Part shown: positions 1 through 10,285 of the stretch, piece after piece
Position numbering within the stretch: the first letter of the stretch is position 1
Layout of the letters: every line of letters begins with the position of its first letter
Assembly: GCA_001574975.1 (NCBI GenBank)
Contig: KQ965731.1
Coordinates: 1,423,737 to 1,487,736, forward strand
Reading direction: 5' to 3'
Length of the DNA stretch: 64,000 bases
Source of the DNA: Gonapodya prolifera JEL478
Lineage: Eukaryota; Monoblepharomycota; Monoblepharidomycetes; Monoblepharidales; Gonapodyaceae
Notes under the pieces: generated by a model
Databases searched by the model: none
Told to the model about the DNA's origin: nothing
The model's input: only the letters and a program-made list of their open reading frames with translations
Position numbers and translations under genes: made by a program

Positions 1-605
1 GAAACGAAGGACGATTTCAAATGGAACGACGAATTCAACAGCAGACCGGCGATTTTGTTTGTGTGTGCGGGGACAGACCATGATAGTGACGTTCACGCTC
101 CCACAGACTACGCCAACCCCCCTCGTTTACATAGACATGAGACTCGACGACTGAAATGCAGTTGAAGGTGGGGCAAACAGAGTCTTTTGGACTCCACATG
201 GCAGTCACACGGGCGGAACTAGTGGCGTGGCATGGGCATTGTGCGTGGTGGTCGGTGTTGCCAAAGAAGGGCAAGTAAATCGTAATTCCTTTGGAGATCT
301 TTTGAGGGGAGGGTCTTGCTCATGCAGCCGGTGGCGGAAGGAAGGTGATGACTGGCGGGAGCCGGAAGGAGTTGGGAGGCAGGGGAGCACGCATGGGGAG
401 CGGGGGACCACGTTTTCTTTCTGCAATGTCCCAAACAGAAACAAATAAGCCTTTGGCGCGAAATTTCCTGATTTGCTCTTAATTCCAATCTTGTTTGACT
501 TTTTACCCTACACTGGACAATGGTGTGCCCACCGATTTTGGAGAGTGTGTTGTCACTTCGTGATTTGCCCAGCCTGCATGTGTAAGCATGACTAGAATAC
601 GGTGC
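1..605. other. No gene supported
   Basis: Short open frames occur on both strands, but none shows a recognisable domain, a convincing splice pattern or a run of coding-like protein. I see nothing to annotate here. Confidence 0.4.
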
Positions 606-818
606 TCAGATTGCAGGAGTGCAAGCATTTTGTGGTGGTTTGTTATCTAATGCTTTGTAATCTGATAATTCGTGTTGCGCACACTTTTGAATCTTTGCAA
701 TATCGGTCTGCAGTGTCTGCACTTGCTCGCGGGCCCTTGGATCATCGAGGAGTGGTATCCGCTGGACCTCGTCCGGGTCATTCTTATCCATTGCCCAGGA
801 GATAATGAGTCCTGGCAT
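606..818 (-). CDS. Possible small hypothetical protein or 3' exon
   Basis: A 70-codon frame opens at an ATG (818-816) and runs to a stop at 606. The peptide is hydrophilic and plausible as protein (MPGLIISWAMDKNDPDEVQ, then an acidic/Gln-rich helix-like stretch), and no comparable frame overlaps it on the other strand. No family is recognised. It could equally be the last exon of a longer gene whose upstream exons lie at 870-1200, where one minus frame shows a hydrophobic leader-like run without an obvious start codon. Confidence 0.2.
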   Translation of the reverse strand: MPGLIISWAMDKNDPDEVQRIPLLDDPRAREQVQTLQTDIAKIQKCAQHELSDYKALDNKPPQNACTPAI

Positions 819-1781
819 TTGTACCCTCTCTTGGGCAGTGTGAGAAGCGTCAAGAAGTCCACCATCCACAGATTCTTATTTCTCTCCCCTTGTTGGTTTA
901 GGAGACGTCTTCGATTAGGAAATGGTGCAAGCCGGTCCTGCGGCGGCTTGGAGATGAACGATGGGAGTTTCCCGTTTCTCCCATTCGAGTGCACCACCAG
1001 AACCGCACTTCAGGGAAGCTAGCAGACGGCATTGAAGTGTGACGAGAACCACAAGCGCGAAGAATCGCAACAGAGATGACTTCAGTGCGGGAAGCTCTCC
1101 GTACGCTTTCTATAAGGAATACCAGAACTCTGGGAGGGCTGAACTGGGTTGAATGGGAAGGCCACAAATAAAACCCCCAGTGGAGACCAATCTACGTGAG
1201 TGTGCTCTCTTCAAGGCTTGCTGCAGACATACAATGCCCTCCTTCTCGACATTGGAATTATGGACTTTCACGACAGAGTTGTCTTGCACTTAATGTTTCA
1301 GTGATACCAAGTACGGGATCGGTTTTCAATAGTTCCTCTGTGCGCTTCTTACTAATGCCTCACAGAGCCGCGGAACAGTTAAATGAATTCAATAAGCGAG
1401 GAGAAATCTACCGGTCTTTCCATGGGCCAACTTGTGCCTGCCGTATCTGCCATTCACTCACTCTCCGCAGATGTTAGCCTTGCACCAACACCCGTATTGT
1501 CTTCATAAACACGAATTGCATATGACATTGCATTTTATCGAACATTATTGATTTCAGCCAATAACATTCGTCATTGATTTTAATGATACGCAGTGCTATA
1601 AATATTGTAAAAAAAAGTCACAGGAAAGCCATAGATACAATTTTTCGTTGGAAATGCAGAAGTGCTACGGGAGTGCGAGGTGATTGGAATTCAGGAACGT
1701 GGCTAAATAATTGAGCCGAATGATTTGGTCCCATTTGTAATTGAGCGAGGTTTGCCAAGGAATCCAGGGAATCGTCCGACA
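819..1781. other. Intergenic, no gene supported
   Basis: This is the upstream region of the dienelactone hydrolase gene. The part from about 1500 to 1640 is clearly AT-rich compared with its surroundings and may hold the promoter. No open frame here looks like protein of a known family. Confidence 0.35.
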
Positions 1782-3104
1782 ATGCTGATTGTGGAGTCAA
1801 CGACCGACATCTCCACGCCGACGGGTGTGATGCGCCTGCACTGGTTTGTCCCCACGATGCCCGGATGGCAACCAGGCAGAGGAAAGTTCGCAGGAATTGT
1901 GGTGTACAGCGAAATCTATCAGGGTAGGTAGCTCTTGGAGCAATGGATCATACGACAGAGTTCATACTCTTGCCTTTGCCATCGAAAACAGTCACGGAGC
2001 CCATCAAGCGCTTCTGCAGGACTGTTTCCGGACAGGGCTACATTGTCGCTGCACCGGAAATCTACCACGAGCATGAGCCTGCAGGTAATTTGCTGCTCAT
2101 TTTCATTTTCGAGTCTGTTGCTTATTCTTTCTCGTCCTCGTGGTGGCATTCACATCATTCCCGCCAATCCAAACCCCCTCCATTCATCAATAGGCACCGC
2201 GCTTCCATATGACAACCCAGGAACCGATCGCGGAAATGCTCTCAAAGTAGCCAAGCCGGTTACATCTTACGACAGTGATGCAAAGGCCGCAATCAATGCC
2301 CTCGTCGAGCATCCTCAATGTACTGGAGCAGTCGGCGTCGCAGGTGAGTGTCATTCAAGTGCCTTGGGCTTGTCACTCGTAGGGAGGAAGGCGTTGGGGA
2401 AAACGCCATTGTGCTCCCCACCAGAGCAGCTCACTTCTCGTGGCTCCACGCTTCTGGTATTCGTCGTTCTCATGTCCATTTACCCCAGGCATTTGCGTTG
2501 GCGGTCACCTCGCCTACCGTGCATGCCTGGATTCCCGTGTTCGATGCGCCGCGCTGATCGAGCCAACGGACATTCACTCGGGATCGCTGGGCAAGGGAGG
2601 CGACGACAGCTTGGCCAAGATGGCAGACGTCAAGAAGAGTGGAGCTGAGCTGGTGTGGATATTCGGTGAGTTGTTGGTCTGCTACTTGGTTTTCCTGCAG
2701 ATGTATAATCAGAATGTCGTCTATTTGTTTGTTGATAGGCCACCTGGACAATCACATTCCCCACGAGGGACGAACCACGATTCGTACCGCTTTGCAAAAG
2801 CACGAAGTGAGCCTCTCATGTCACTGCCCCTTGCGCATCTCATTTGACCATCCACGGAAAACCCGGCACACGCTTCCCCCCCATCACCACCGCTCCATTG
2901 CAGATTCCTCACACCTTTGTCGAGCTACACTCTGTCCAGCACGCGTTCATCCGAGATGAGCTGTCCAAGGGCCGTTACGACCCCGCCATGGCGGCAGCGG
3001 CGATGGGGATCGTGTGGGAATTGTTCTCGCGGAGATTGAGGGTTGAGTGGGAGGTGGAAAGAGACGAGAGAGAAAAGGGAAGCCGTGGCAAGGCATCTTT
3101 GTAA
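1782..3104 (+). CDS. Dienelactone hydrolase family protein (carboxymethylenebutenolidase-like)
   Basis: This is an alpha/beta hydrolase of the dienelactone hydrolase family, cytosolic enzymes that open enol-lactones such as 4-carboxymethylenebutenolide. Six exons fit GT-AG rules: 1782-1923, 1992-2084, 2194-2343, 2489-2665, 2739-2806 and 2904-3104, giving 276 residues, close to the family norm. The nucleophile elbow GICVGGH supplies the catalytic Cys. The aspartate sits in GHLDNHIP after strand 7, and the histidine in SVQHAF near the C-terminus, so the Cys-Asp-His triad is whole. The early motif SEIYQVTEPIKRF is spelled across intron 1 and confirms that splice. The C-terminal tail is Arg/Glu-rich and longer than usual. 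The gene converges with the MFS permease, with stop codons about 240 bp apart. The true substrate cannot be read from sequence. Confidence 0.88.
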
Positions 3105-3345
3105 ATTGCGACAACCAGGTCGCATGTGAATACAGAAAAGTCCACGGGACAGTTTGCTTCGTTGTCCAAGGCCCGTAAACAATCGGAGCAGCAAGTATGC
3201 ACTAACCTTTTTATCATCAACTTGAGACTACAAAAATATGGGCACCGCACGTATGTATCTACAAAATTTAGCGGTGCTGCACCCATCGAGGCAGCCCCTT
3301 GCATTCGACACAAGGAACCAATCCGAAAAATGCAAAATCGATGCT

Positions 3346-5699
3346 TCACTTGCGGGCGGACGGAAGCCTCCGGATGTCGTTGGGCTTCATGGGATCATAC
3401 TCAAGCCCACTCCGTTCAAACACTTTACGTTGGGAGTAATGACGAACGTTAAGAGCGCCTTGTGTATGGGTGGGCGGGGATATGATTGTCAACGCACCTG
3501 CAACGTTTGCCCTTCGACCCGCATAGTCTCCCTCGCGAGCGATCGCGCTCCCCGCGAGAACAAAGAGGACAATCACGGGGATGAGAAGAACTCCGTTGAC
3601 GAAGTGCCCGCGGAGAAAGAGCGGTGCGTCATCGAGACGGTAAATTTGACCTCCGATGACGCCGCCTGGTAGTGATGGGTGATTTGGTCAGCTGAACGTG
3701 TAAGAACCCCCGGAAGTTGAGAAATACTGACCCAAGTTTCCAGAGGCGACCGTGAAAGCAGATCGCACGGCAGTGCGGGAGGCATTCTTGGACGTCATCG
3801 TGCTCAGCCCTACAATGAGGGGAATCACTGTGGTGTCCGTAAAAAGAGATCAGATTCAAAGCAACTGGAACGTTGGGTTTTCTTGTGCCCACCTCCGTTC
3901 GTGAGCGTGGGAAGGAACAGCAGGCCATAGCGTCCCCAGTCCGGTAATTGACCTTGCATGTACGATAGAAGGAAGTACCCGGAGATAGGGGGGAGGAGGC
4001 AGGCTATGCCGTGGAATACTTTATCGTGGAAGCGCTCGGACGACCAGTTTCTGCAACGGACGTCAGGGACAGGGTGGGGATGACGTGCTCCCCCGTTTGG
4101 CTTACATGAAAAGAATCCACACGGCCGCAACGAGAGCGATGGGAACGGTGAGAAGTTGAGAGTCGGCGGATGAGAAACCCAAGGCTAATATCATCTGGAT
4201 TATGCATTTGTCAGCGAACATCATCAGTGAAAATTAGGAACATCATTGCTCACGGAGGGAGAAAAGTACGAGAACGCGTACACTGTAATCAATGTAAGCA
4301 TGAGGGAGATGCTAAGTGCGTACATTTTCCAGTCTTTGAATGCGCCGAGGATTTCAGAGGGGACCATGTCCCCCGAAGCGAAAGAGGGACCAGTTGGGGG
4401 CAGACGACCGATTACCATCTCCTTTTCTCGCTGTTCGAGGAACTTGCATGTTTGTGGGTAGTCCTACGAGAAAAGAGAATAGAATTGTTCGTGATCTGTG
4501 ACTAGGACAAAGTCAACGGAACGTCAAACGTACGGGAAGAATAAAAATCGTGAGCAGTCCAAAGATTGTAGAGGCCGCGCCTTCGATAATGAAGAGCCTG
4601 CAATCGTCAGAGCATCAACCAGAGGTGATCAAGCAGGTTTTAGAGGTCTCGCAATTACCAGCGCCATCCAGCAAGCCCAGCAATACCATCCCTGAGTTCG
4701 TAAAGTGGATGAAGAAACGTCATTTTGAACTTCGCAAAGGGAGAGACGTACATATTTGCGACGACAAAGGCAATTACTCCGCCGAAGCTGGATACGACGC
4801 TCGCTCCACCAAACATGTAGGCCCATCTGGAGGAAACTGGGATAAGCAGTCAGGTGGGGTTTGTCAGGTGTATGCAATTCTTGAGGGACTACCTTCGTAC
4901 TTCTGCAAAATGGATGACGATAGGGACATGCACGTGAGTAATTCGTTTACGACTGCTGAAGAAGTTCACTTGCCTTGTACCAGAACGAGAGATAGAGGGC
5001 TCTGAAATGATTGAAGATTGAGACGTATGACTTCGGAGTCATTACCATCAGTAAGAAAGATAAATCTCTCACGTTCCGGGGGAGAATCCGGCTTCCATGC
5101 ATCCCACGAGCGTGCGGACCACCACGAGACCAGTGAAGTTGCGCACAGCTCCCATGCAAGCCTATTACAGATCTGAGATGCAGTGCGCAGTCTCGGCAGA
5201 GCAAAGAAAGCAGGGTATCTACCACAAGGACACCCCAAGACGTCATAACACGTGCAATCCAGCGGGAGGGGTTAAATCGTGTGATAAGGAGATTCTTGTC
5301 GCAAAAGAAAATTGAATCAAGTACAACTCCGAACTTCCGCGACAGTCTCACACTTGGAACCTCGAGAACAACGTAGCCAACAAAGAAAGCAGACAGCGCC
5401 CAGTTGAATTTGCTACCGTCCAAGCCGAGCTGGTATACCATGGTCTGAGCCGGGGTCTCGGCGTTCATAATAATTGCTGAGTGTCATGTGCGTTTTGTTT
5501 GAAGGAAATATCGGATTAAATTAAATTCATTTCAAGCATATAAAACGTCTTGAGTACCTGCACTGATGTTTTGTCGATCAATCTGATGAAAAATCTTGGA
5601 GAAGCTTAAGTTGCGAAGGCACTGCACATTGGAACTCACATTCAGCGCAGTGTAGCAGAGAAGCAACCATGGAATGAGGGCAAGATCCACCTTGCGCAT
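3346..5699 (-). CDS. MFS permease, anion:cation symporter type (allantoate/nicotinate permease-like)
   Basis: This is a twelve-helix plasma-membrane transporter of the MFS family that includes fungal allantoate, nicotinate and pantothenate permeases. It has many short exons on the minus strand. Recognisable pieces in order are RKVDLALIPW before TM1, IDRQNISAA, a helix with GLDGSKFNWALSAFFVGYV, the TM4 signature VVVRTLVGCMEAGFSPGT, then YLSFWY, RWAYMFGGASVVSSFGGVI, LFIIEGAASTIFGLL, a central loop with YPQTCKFLEQREKEMVIGRL, and in the second half LALGFSSADSQLLTVPIAL and ASRTAVRSAFTVASGNLG. The C-terminal tail ends in RRLPSARK at 3346. The start is placed at ATG 5699-5697, just before the conserved RKVDL; an extra 5' coding exon around 5700-5850 is possible because relatives carry a longer N-terminus. 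The substrate is not predictable. Confidence 0.8.
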
Positions 5700-6834
5700 C
5701 ACGCGCGCCTCCTATTTTCCCGGACGTCCAAGTGCCAGTGATGCAGCCACATATTCACACCCCACGATCGGTCAAGACGGGAGACATCCCACAACTACCT
5801 CACACAGAGCTCACCTCCGACGCAGACCAGTCCGGCAGCACCTGTGCGACATCCTAACTCGGCGAAGGCGGTTGCAGTAACGTACGCGATGCCGCCCAAC
5901 AGATTCCGCGGCGGCACCACACTCACGCCAAATGTCACAACCTCTATATATTGCGTCGCGGGCATCCGGGAGTGACGTGATCCGGTTCACTTGTCGCGAA
6001 TCGCTGCTCGAAGGCGACCTCAGTGGCGCGGAGGGTGCGTATGGATTTTTGCAAACTGGGCCAAAGTTTTTGCTGCCTTAAAATCGACCAAAGCGAAGAA
6101 GCCTCAGGGGCAATCACCTTTGTCCCCAACAACATGGTTGGATTGTAGCAGCGTAACTCGGGTGGCAGCACCCTTCATGGATTGCTCCCACCCCGGTATT
6201 GAACGAATGCAATCGAAGCTGAGGTCCGACATCCTTCCATCATCACGATTGCGCGAGCTTCAGTACAAAGATGTTTCGGCACTGCTCAATGCTGCATTAG
6301 CGTGACAGACACCCCAGCACGGAAGCAGCGGCAAGGTATAATGACCGACACATGACGGGAGGTGAAAAGAAGTGGACCTCGTTTGTTTCCGAAATGTCGT
6401 CGGGCAGTCATTCTGGAGATATCCAGCTTCCGCAGCTCATTTCCGCAACTTACCGAGTCAAAAAATACGCCAGTCATGAGGAGATACGGCCAAAAAACAG
6501 AAAAAATTGAGGTTCATGCACTCTTTTGAGAGAATTGTCACAAGCAAAACCCAGCTTTGGAGTTATTCGAGCTTGCAGCCAGCACATTCTGACGTTATGC
6601 GGCGGGATGTGATGTAGTAATTGTGGTGTGACCTCTCTCTCCCAATGGAGACTTCTTTTTACTTATTTCAGCTTCAGTCACATTCACTCCGTGTTGCGTT
6701 TTATTTCGGGAACAGAAACTGTATTGTATCATCGCATGCAAAGCGATACAATGTAAATTACAATTGTAATTTCAACCAACAACTTTTCGTACGTGTATGA
6801 CCCCCGAAGACCAGCAAGAAGCAATTAAGGTCCC
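5700..6834. other. Long intergenic stretch, no gene resolved
   Basis: A TATA-like run (ctatatatt) lies near 5943. A plus-strand frame of about 100 codons (5991-6305) and a minus frame (5944-6171) overlap, and neither is recognisable. Another plus frame carries a short coding-like run near 5985-6080 (RESLLEGDLSGAEGAYGFLQ), which could be an exon or the remnant of a gene. From about 6480 on the sequence is AT-richer and looks non-coding. Confidence 0.3.
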
Positions 6835-7521
6835 TCAATCAATCGGTGGAGGAGGCAAGACGAGTCTTTCGGATGTTGCGGGAGGAACATGGGAGGTCTG
6901 TACCGCCGGAGAGGGAGGAGAAGGAATGCGCGGAGGGGTTGTGACCGTTGGATGTGCGACTGGGGGAGGCTGTGAAAGGGGGGGCGGTAGGAGGCCGGCC
7001 GGCGGAACGTTGAGCTAATACAGTCATCGCCAACCTGAATTGCTAGCTCTCCATTGTTCTCAATTCGTTCAGTTTCCTCGATCATCTTTCGCGCCACCGA
7101 AGCGGACACTTGGAAGTCACGGACGGCCATTACAAACGGAGTTGTTGTCAGTGCTGATTTGGGTGCGCTGTAAGTAGAATAGTACAAGGAGGCACGGACG
7201 TAACTCAACGATTGATTCAATAACGCCGAGGCTCTTTGTCAACCTCCTGTTCAGAAGACTCCCGTGCCTCTGTGATGATTTTCGCTGACAAGAAGGGGTC
7301 TCTGAGCCTCGCACAAGTTAGCATGCATCCAATCGGGAATCACCTAGCCAAGGGTTCGATTCGGCGCCAACGGCCAAACGATCCAGATTGCTATTGAGGG
7401 CGGGGGGGTGCAGTTGGATAGTGTCGAGCTGCTTTTCCATACGCATGAGCTCGTCCCCTGTTTCCGGACGTGAGGCTGGTCCTCGTGGGCGAGCCAGGAG
7501 AAGGGGGTTGTCGCGTGCCAT
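6835..7521 (-). CDS. Possible hypothetical gene with proline-rich C-terminus
   Basis: Several minus-strand frames look coding but do not join cleanly. An ATG at 7521-7519 begins MARDNPLLLARPRGP and continues through a helix-like run (GDELMRMEKQLDTIQLH). A second block near 7030-7150 reads MAVRDFQVSASVARKMIEET and ERIENNGELAIQ. A third frame ends in a proline-rich tail (LSQPPPVAHPTVTTPP to LPPPPID and a stop at 6835). Possible GT-AG boundaries exist, but the intron between the last two blocks would be very short as drawn, so the model is uncertain. I recognise no family. It could also be a decayed gene. Confidence 0.28.
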
Positions 7522-7617
7522 TCGGTTGCAGCTTGCTTTGGTTGCGTTCACGTCATCGCAGGCCCACCTGCTTCAACGGAGAAACAAACACAACCTGCAG
7601 TCCTCATAGAATAGGGA

Positions 7618-8130
7618 TTTCTTGCGCATAGCGTGGAATAGTGGACAATGCGATGACTCATTAATTTCCAGCAAACGACGCTCCCATATCCGTTTCCACC
7701 CAACCGATGGCCTCCTCCCGAAAAAAAATGATATGAGAAAGGTCCAGGTGCTCTCGCCGCTCCACAATGCACTGGGTGCCGTCGTCGTTTCCAAATGCCC
7801 TCCAATGCTCCGCAATTCTTCGTTTCGACCTTCTCCAGGCAAAATGTATCAGAGAACAGCACCAAGCGTCTCCTATGCACTGGCGCTGGCTCTCACCGAA
7901 TAATGTATTTCTTGTGCATAGCAAACAATGCGAAGACTCTTCACTTCTCAGCAAACGACGCTTCCATAATCTTTGCCATCCAAAGATGGTCACACCGAGG
8001 CTGGCACATTCAGTCTGGACCGGAATAAGGAGATGAACGCTTCCAAGAGGAAAAGAAATGACATGAGAAACGTCTAGCTGCTCTCGCCCCTCCACAATGC
8101 ACTGGGTGAACATCGTCTTTTCCAATTCGT
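7618..8130. repeat. Diverged tandem duplication, two units about 290 bp apart
   Basis: Unit A (about 7618-7795) and unit B (about 7905-8125) share clear blocks in direct orientation: a cttg-gcata-g start, aactt-cagcaaacgacgct, atgagaaa-gtc, and tccacaatgcactgggtg. Unit A lacks roughly 40 nt found in the middle of unit B. Read on the minus strand, both units keep similar peptides: TQCIVEGREQLDVSHVISF against TQCIVERREHLDLSHIIFF, and GWQRLWKRRLLRSEESSHC against GWKRIWERRLLEINESSHC. In unit A the two peptides sit in different frames. A minus-strand frame of about 173 codons (8182-7661) spans much of both. No family is recognised and no terminal inverted repeats are seen. Confidence 0.6.
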
Positions 8131-8416
8131 CGGTGACCGTTCTTTCCCCGAGATAGGTTTCGCACACAGTAACGCTGTTCACTTTGATATACTCCTACAT
8201 TTTTCTATACCTTTAGATTCGCCGCCCGCCTTTAGTGTTGTTCAGCGTAGTGGTGCGGCCAGCCGCTCGTTTGGTTTTGGCATCCACTCTTTTTTTGACG
8301 CAATCTCGACGCATCCATTTGCGAGGGAGGCCGAACTTTGAAGGATTGAACTGAGTTGTCTTCTCGAGCGATTTATTCTCGACACTCAGGCGATCCCTGG
8401 GCTCTGTGTCAGTGAA

Positions 8417-10032
8417 ATGGGTGAATCCGGAAGAGAAGGAATCGAGCCATCCGATGGGCCTCAACATTCAGACGACAAAGTTTTCAACGTCGGGACACGG
8501 AATTCAAAGCTAGCTCTTGTTCAGACGGAAATGGTCGTCGAGCAGCTTGTCCGTTTGCACAAGGAGTGGTCATTCAAGATCAACTCAATGGCGACAACCG
8601 GGGACAAGGTGCTGGATGTGGCCTTGTCAAAAATCGGAACAAAAGCGTTGTTTACGAAGGAACTGGAGCTGGCTCTAGTTGCGAAGACGGCAGACTTTGT
8701 CGTTCATTCCCTCAAGGATATGCCGACGACGCTTCCCAAAGGGATGGTTCTAGCTGCCACATTGGAGAGAGAAGATCCGAGAGATAGTGTTGTGTTTAGC
8801 GACGAGGTGAAACGGACGAAACCGCACGTGAAGACACTGGCGGATCTTCCGGAGGGCGCTGTGGTGGGCACAAGTAGTGTCAGGAGGTCCGCTCAGATGA
8901 GACGAAAGTTCCCTCATTTACTGTTCAGAGACGTGGTGAGTTTTACTGGTTGGATATTTGGGGTTTATTGATTTGTGGCAGCTCGGTGGATGGATGAACA
9001 CGGAGGTTTTGAAAACCCCGAAGAACGAATGGGGCGACTGCGATGATCGCCATGGATTGCTTCGCTGACAATGGGATGAATAGGAGCGTCAATAATCTGG
9101 AGACATTTTCTGTAATTCTTTGCTCGCGTTTACCCTCCCGTTCTTTCATATTCCAGCGCGGAAACGTGCAAACTCGCCTCGCCAAACTCAACCATCTCCC
9201 CGACCCCACCGACCCGACCCTACCCTTCTCCGCCATCCTTCTCGCCCACTCTGGCCTCATTCGCCTACACCTGCAACACATTGTGTCTTACACACTCGAC
9301 GAAGATGAATCCCTCTACGCTGTAGGACAAGGTGCCCTCGCCGTGGAATGCCGCCATCCGGACGGAGGCGCCAGCGTGGATGACATTTTACAGGTCGCTG
9401 GGGAAGTTGAGGCCAAATTTGGCGCGGTGGTTCAAAGTAACGGCGAAACTTCCGATGTCAAAGACTTTGACGCCGATGCCTCTGCTGCGCCAACGTTTCC
9501 GTCGAAGCGTGACGCGCACCTCCTTGCTCTCATTCGTACCCTGGAGCACCGGCCAACACGTGTCCGCGTGGAATGCGAGAGGCAGGTCATGCGCAGGCTG
9601 GAAGGAGGGTGCAGTGTTCCTCTCGGGGTTAGGACGGAGATTGTAGAGTCATCTCTGCCAAACGTATCCACGGATGTGGACACGAAAGTTCCGAATGACT
9701 CTAACGGGACACATACCGGCATTCCCCCACGACGAGTTCTTCACATGACGGCGGCGGTGTGGACCTTGGACGGATCGACCGAAACCCGTGTGTCGGACAG
9801 CGAGGCACTCGCGACACTCCCTTCCTCACCGTCATCCTCGGACGCCACCTACCCAGACGCCGCATTCGACTTGGACCTCGAAGCTGCGCACCGGCTTGCC
9901 GAGCGGGTTGTAGCTGCCTTAGAAAACGCGGGAGCACGAGCTATCTTGGATGAGATAAAGGGGAAACGTGAGCGGGGGGAGGTAGTTTTGGAGGATGTGT
10001 CGAAGAGGCCGAAAAAGAAGACTGCTGGATGA
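8417..10032 (+). CDS. HEM3: Porphobilinogen deaminase (hydroxymethylbilane synthase)
   Basis: This enzyme joins four porphobilinogen units into hydroxymethylbilane, the third step of heme synthesis. It has two exons, 8417-8935 and 9157-10032, with a phase-0 intron, giving 464 residues. Exon 1 carries NVGTRNSKLALVQTE, then VVHSLKDMPT and VGTSSVRRSAQMRRK. The junction spells FRDV-RGNVQTRLAKL, exactly as in the family. Exon 2 carries YAVGQGALAVECR and, near the C-terminus, VMRRLEGGCSVPLGV, whose Cys binds the dipyrromethane cofactor. The protein is about 100 residues longer than usual: extra acidic, Ser/Thr-rich stretches sit before and after the cofactor loop, and a Lys-rich tail ends at KKKTAG. 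No mitochondrial leader is visible, which fits the cytosolic location of this step. Confidence 0.95.
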
Positions 10033-10285
10033 GTAAAAGGAAATGGGGTTTTGGAAGAGCCTCAAAACGAGCCTGGGTCGTGGAAGGTCGTGGACGACGG
10101 AAAACATTTGTTCCCGGCTGATTGCTGTTCCCAAATGACAATGAGTTTCATTATATTAGATTACCGCTATGCTCGAAATAACTTGGGCTCAAAGAAGTGT
10201 CAACGCGGTTTCTTTGATTTCAGTTCCTGGTCTGCTACGTTGCTTCTTGCTTCATTCGCGGAGTCTCGAACTGCATTCATTCCAC

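Noticed and set aside
1935-2648. A 237-codon plus-strand frame across the dienelactone hydrolase gene
   Set aside because: It uses intron sequence and changes meaning at splice sites; only its middle part is the real third exon.
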